Part shown: positions 63,038 through 64,000 of the stretch, in pieces
How the letters are laid out: every line of letters starts with the position of its first letter
Position numbering within the stretch: position 1 is the first letter of the stretch
Assembly (NCBI RefSeq): GCF_914767665.1
Contig: NC_059502.1
Span: forward strand, 12,028,001 to 12,092,000
Length of the DNA: 64,000 nt
Direction of reading: 5' to 3'
Origin: Harmonia axyridis
Lineage: Eukaryota; Arthropoda; Insecta; Coleoptera; Coccinellidae
The notes under the pieces: model-generated
Databases searched by the model: none
What the model saw: the letters and a program-made list of their open reading frames with translations, nothing else
Told to the model about the DNA's origin: nothing
Translations under genes and position numbers: made by a program

Positions 63038-64000
63038 CTCATATACTGAATGGTCTGTTATCATTGAAGGATGAAAATTGTCCTTCGATTCGAGATTCCC
63101 CAAAAGAACCTGATATATTTATTATATCATTTTCCTCAATTTTATGTTAAGGTGGTAATTGAAAGACATAATTTGTTATAATGTCTGCCCGTGTACTTTC
63201 GGAAGTACACATTTTCGTTATTATATGTCGTGTAATCCTCTCATTTTCAATGATCCAAATTCACTTTTCAGCACTTTTTGCAGAATATTCAGTCAAATTA
63301 GACAACAAATTTTTTGGCATTTTGTAATGTAGACAACTAATTGTTGTATATGAGGGAATGATATTGTCAGAATATATTTCATTTCAGGTATTCAAGCATC
63401 TCCGGCGTCTTAAAAAAAAAACTTTTATTATGAGATGATCATGATGAACTTGTACTCTCTTTGAAGGAAATCTGAAAATTATAAAAAATCAAATCTCAGA
63501 TCTTTTTCTGGATCTTCATTTCTAACCTTCCAACTTTTGCAGCTCATTATTGGAGCAATCTGTGAACCTCAAGGTGTTTGCTTTGTCCAATTACATTTTT
63601 CCAGAAAAGTATATTCAGAATAAATAGAAAAAACTATACCGAATATAGTGTTTTCCTGAAAACATATGAAGATTATAAATACAATAGACTTAGATCAAAA
63701 ACGTTTTCAAATCGGAACTAATTCAAACCAGATGTTGAAACAGATGTGGCATTTGCTGATTTCCGGACAAAAAAACCGTCCAAGCAAACAACCGTTCCAA
63801 ATAAAAACTAAACCACTTTACGGCCACGTTTGAGCTCTAACCTACGTAATAAGTAGTCCTTAATTTGGTTTCGGATGGTCCGAAAAAGCAATGCTAAAAC
63901 AAATCTATCATTTCCATGAAATTAAAACTAGAAATATTTTGTTTTTGCGATTGGAAAGAAAAGGGAATAATATTGAAGTTGTAGTAACTACAGTCTGAAT
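63038..64000. other. No gene seen
   Basis: AT-rich sequence. TTCGGAAGTACACATTTTCG near 63,200 contains a short inverted word with CCGTGTACTTTC just upstream. No gene or repeat recognised up to the window edge. Confidence 0.4.

Overview
The window reads as a gene-poor, AT-rich stretch of an arthropod nuclear genome, most likely an insect. A beetle is plausible, but that is only an inference. The pointers are several Tc1/mariner-superfamily transposases, RNase H-bearing non-LTR retrotransposon remnants, a short TTAGG tract (the insect telomere motif), eukaryotic A/B-box tRNA-type sequence, and no bacterial-style operons. I found no host protein-coding gene I can support. Nearly all open frames here are transposase or reverse-transcriptase debris, or chance frames without an ATG.

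Layout. 1-9.7 kb: mostly featureless AT-rich DNA with one GC-rich island (about 5 kb), a paired CRE/TATA promoter-like site (7.8 kb) and a dispersed repeat (8.4 kb). 9.7-17.1 kb: dense transposon debris. This includes a mariner 5' fragment, an 806-bp hAT-like element with both ends, a roughly 480-bp tandem repeat in three copies, a 1.17-kb foldback element inserted in a Tc1-type transposase pseudogene, and a second 0.9-kb foldback. 17.1-23.1 kb: quiet, with one promoter/first-exon-like site at 19.3 kb. 23.1-32 kb: two mariner pseudogenes, GC-rich islands, a large inverted repeat with a nested MITE, hairpin clusters, and two tail-to-tail non-LTR fragments. 34-48 kb: more mariner and Tc1-like pseudogenes, a degenerate foldback, a PIF/Harbinger-like element, a 43.9-44.8 kb DDE element with TIRs, hairpin clusters and a mosaic of reverse-transcriptase and mariner pieces. 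48-52 kb: GC-rich islands, a hAT-derived palindromic MITE, a 243-bp tandem duplication and a truncated hAT copy.

The most striking object is a 5.4-kb foldback element at 52,351-57,760. Two outer arms of about 276 bp, identical but for one base I noticed, flank two head-to-head arrays of a 144-bp repeat (18 units and a partial on the left, 14 on the right) around a short spacer. It is bounded by 7-bp direct repeats and sits inside a copy of a tRNA-derived repeat. A second, uninterrupted copy of that repeat at 57,976-58,110 shows what the empty site looked like. The element has no transposase, so it must have been moved in trans.

Functionally the window is a landscape of non-autonomous and dead mobile elements: foldbacks, MITEs and transposase pseudogenes with lost catalytic residues. 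They surround a handful of GC-rich, CpG-rich islands that are the best candidates for retained host regulatory DNA.
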